In this document: positions 63,958 to 64,000 of the stretch, piece after piece
Numbering within the stretch: the stretch's first letter is position 1
How the letters are laid out: every line of letters begins with the position of its first letter
DNA from: Pseudomonas gingeri
GTDB taxonomy: Bacteria > Pseudomonadota > Gammaproteobacteria > Pseudomonadales > Pseudomonadaceae
Reading direction: 5' to 3'
Length of the DNA: 64,000 nucleotides
Assembly: GCF_013386115.1 (NCBI RefSeq)
Contig: NZ_JACAOR010000011.1
Span: forward strand, 478,852 to 542,851
Translations under genes and position numbers: made by a program
Notes under the pieces: model-generated
Told to the model about the DNA's origin: nothing
Database searches by the model: none
Seen by the model: the letters and a program-made list of their open reading frames with translations, nothing else

Positions 63958-64000
63958 ACGGCGACTGTCCGCTCCTGGCCGATTCTGTTGAAAAAGTAGC
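63958..64000. other. Possible insertion-element remnant at the right edge
   Basis: The last 43 bases (GATTCTGTTGAAAAAGT and flanking CTGTCCGCTCCTGGCC) resemble sequence that often borders insertion sequences in Pseudomonas. A related scrap, AGAAGCGGTCACTAATGGGC, lies at 63380-63400. No transposase is in the window. Confidence 0.35.

Overview
The window is chromosomal DNA of a Pseudomonas, most likely of the fluorescens group (fluorescens, protegens or chlororaphis type). The coding regions are GC-rich. Several protein families are typical of that genus: isonitrile hydratase InhA, an OprD porin, an AtuA-like pair, L-2-hydroxyglutarate oxidase and a DUF3077-like protein. Two kinds of Pseudomonas intergenic palindromes recur: a REP family with the core GGAGCCGGCTTGC, and a larger inverted repeat built on GATCGTTCCCACGC. 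No rRNA, tRNA or CRISPR array was found.

Layout. 1-1627: end of an integrated element inserted in the 5' part of dusA. It holds an open-ended hypothetical gene, a 71-residue gene, a cluster of GGTAA repeats, and the dusA stub with its junction. 1978-5933: short-chain dehydrogenase, drug efflux pump, a toxin-antitoxin pair, two small genes and a structured leader. 6592-8316: a lytic polysaccharide monooxygenase and a GH18 chitinase, both without signal peptides. 8421-10333: an ECF sigma factor, anti-sigma factor and metal-sensor operon with a YXWGXW-repeat protein. 10630-17113: small lipoprotein, brnTA, uppP, an LprI-like protein, an acetyltransferase, a WG-repeat protein and a YbaK-like deacylase. 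17124-26095: carboxylate and amino-acid metabolism. This includes a TauD-like oxygenase with a TSUP transporter, CitMHS with a split AtuA, and lhgO with a FadR-type regulator sharing an operator-like motif. 26679-28471: inhA and a divergent GlxA-type regulator, preceded by a REP array.

28541-46220 looks like a catabolic island: serine hydrolase, LysR regulator, dipeptide-type ABC importer, OprD porin, zinc deacylase, ornithine aminotransferase, a second-type aconitase, a binding-protein-like cytoplasmic protein and an RstA/RstB-like two-component system. Together these could import an acylated or conjugated amino acid, release ornithine and a tricarboxylate, and feed both to the TCA cycle. 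46385-52183 carries a lipoprotein serine hydrolase, a response regulator fused to a CheC/CheX-like domain with a diguanylate cyclase, and a chemoreceptor. 52308-59377 holds transporters and regulators of ordinary type.

59711-64000 is different. First comes a small protein with the Cys-His-Asp signature of YopT/AvrPphB (C58) cysteine proteases. Then an AT-rich, atypical stretch carries a tightly coupled pair: a NYN/PIN-like nuclease candidate and a NACHT-type STAND ATPase. A two-helix membrane protein follows. The nuclease-ATPase pair has the architecture of an anti-phage defence system and is the best candidate here for something undescribed.
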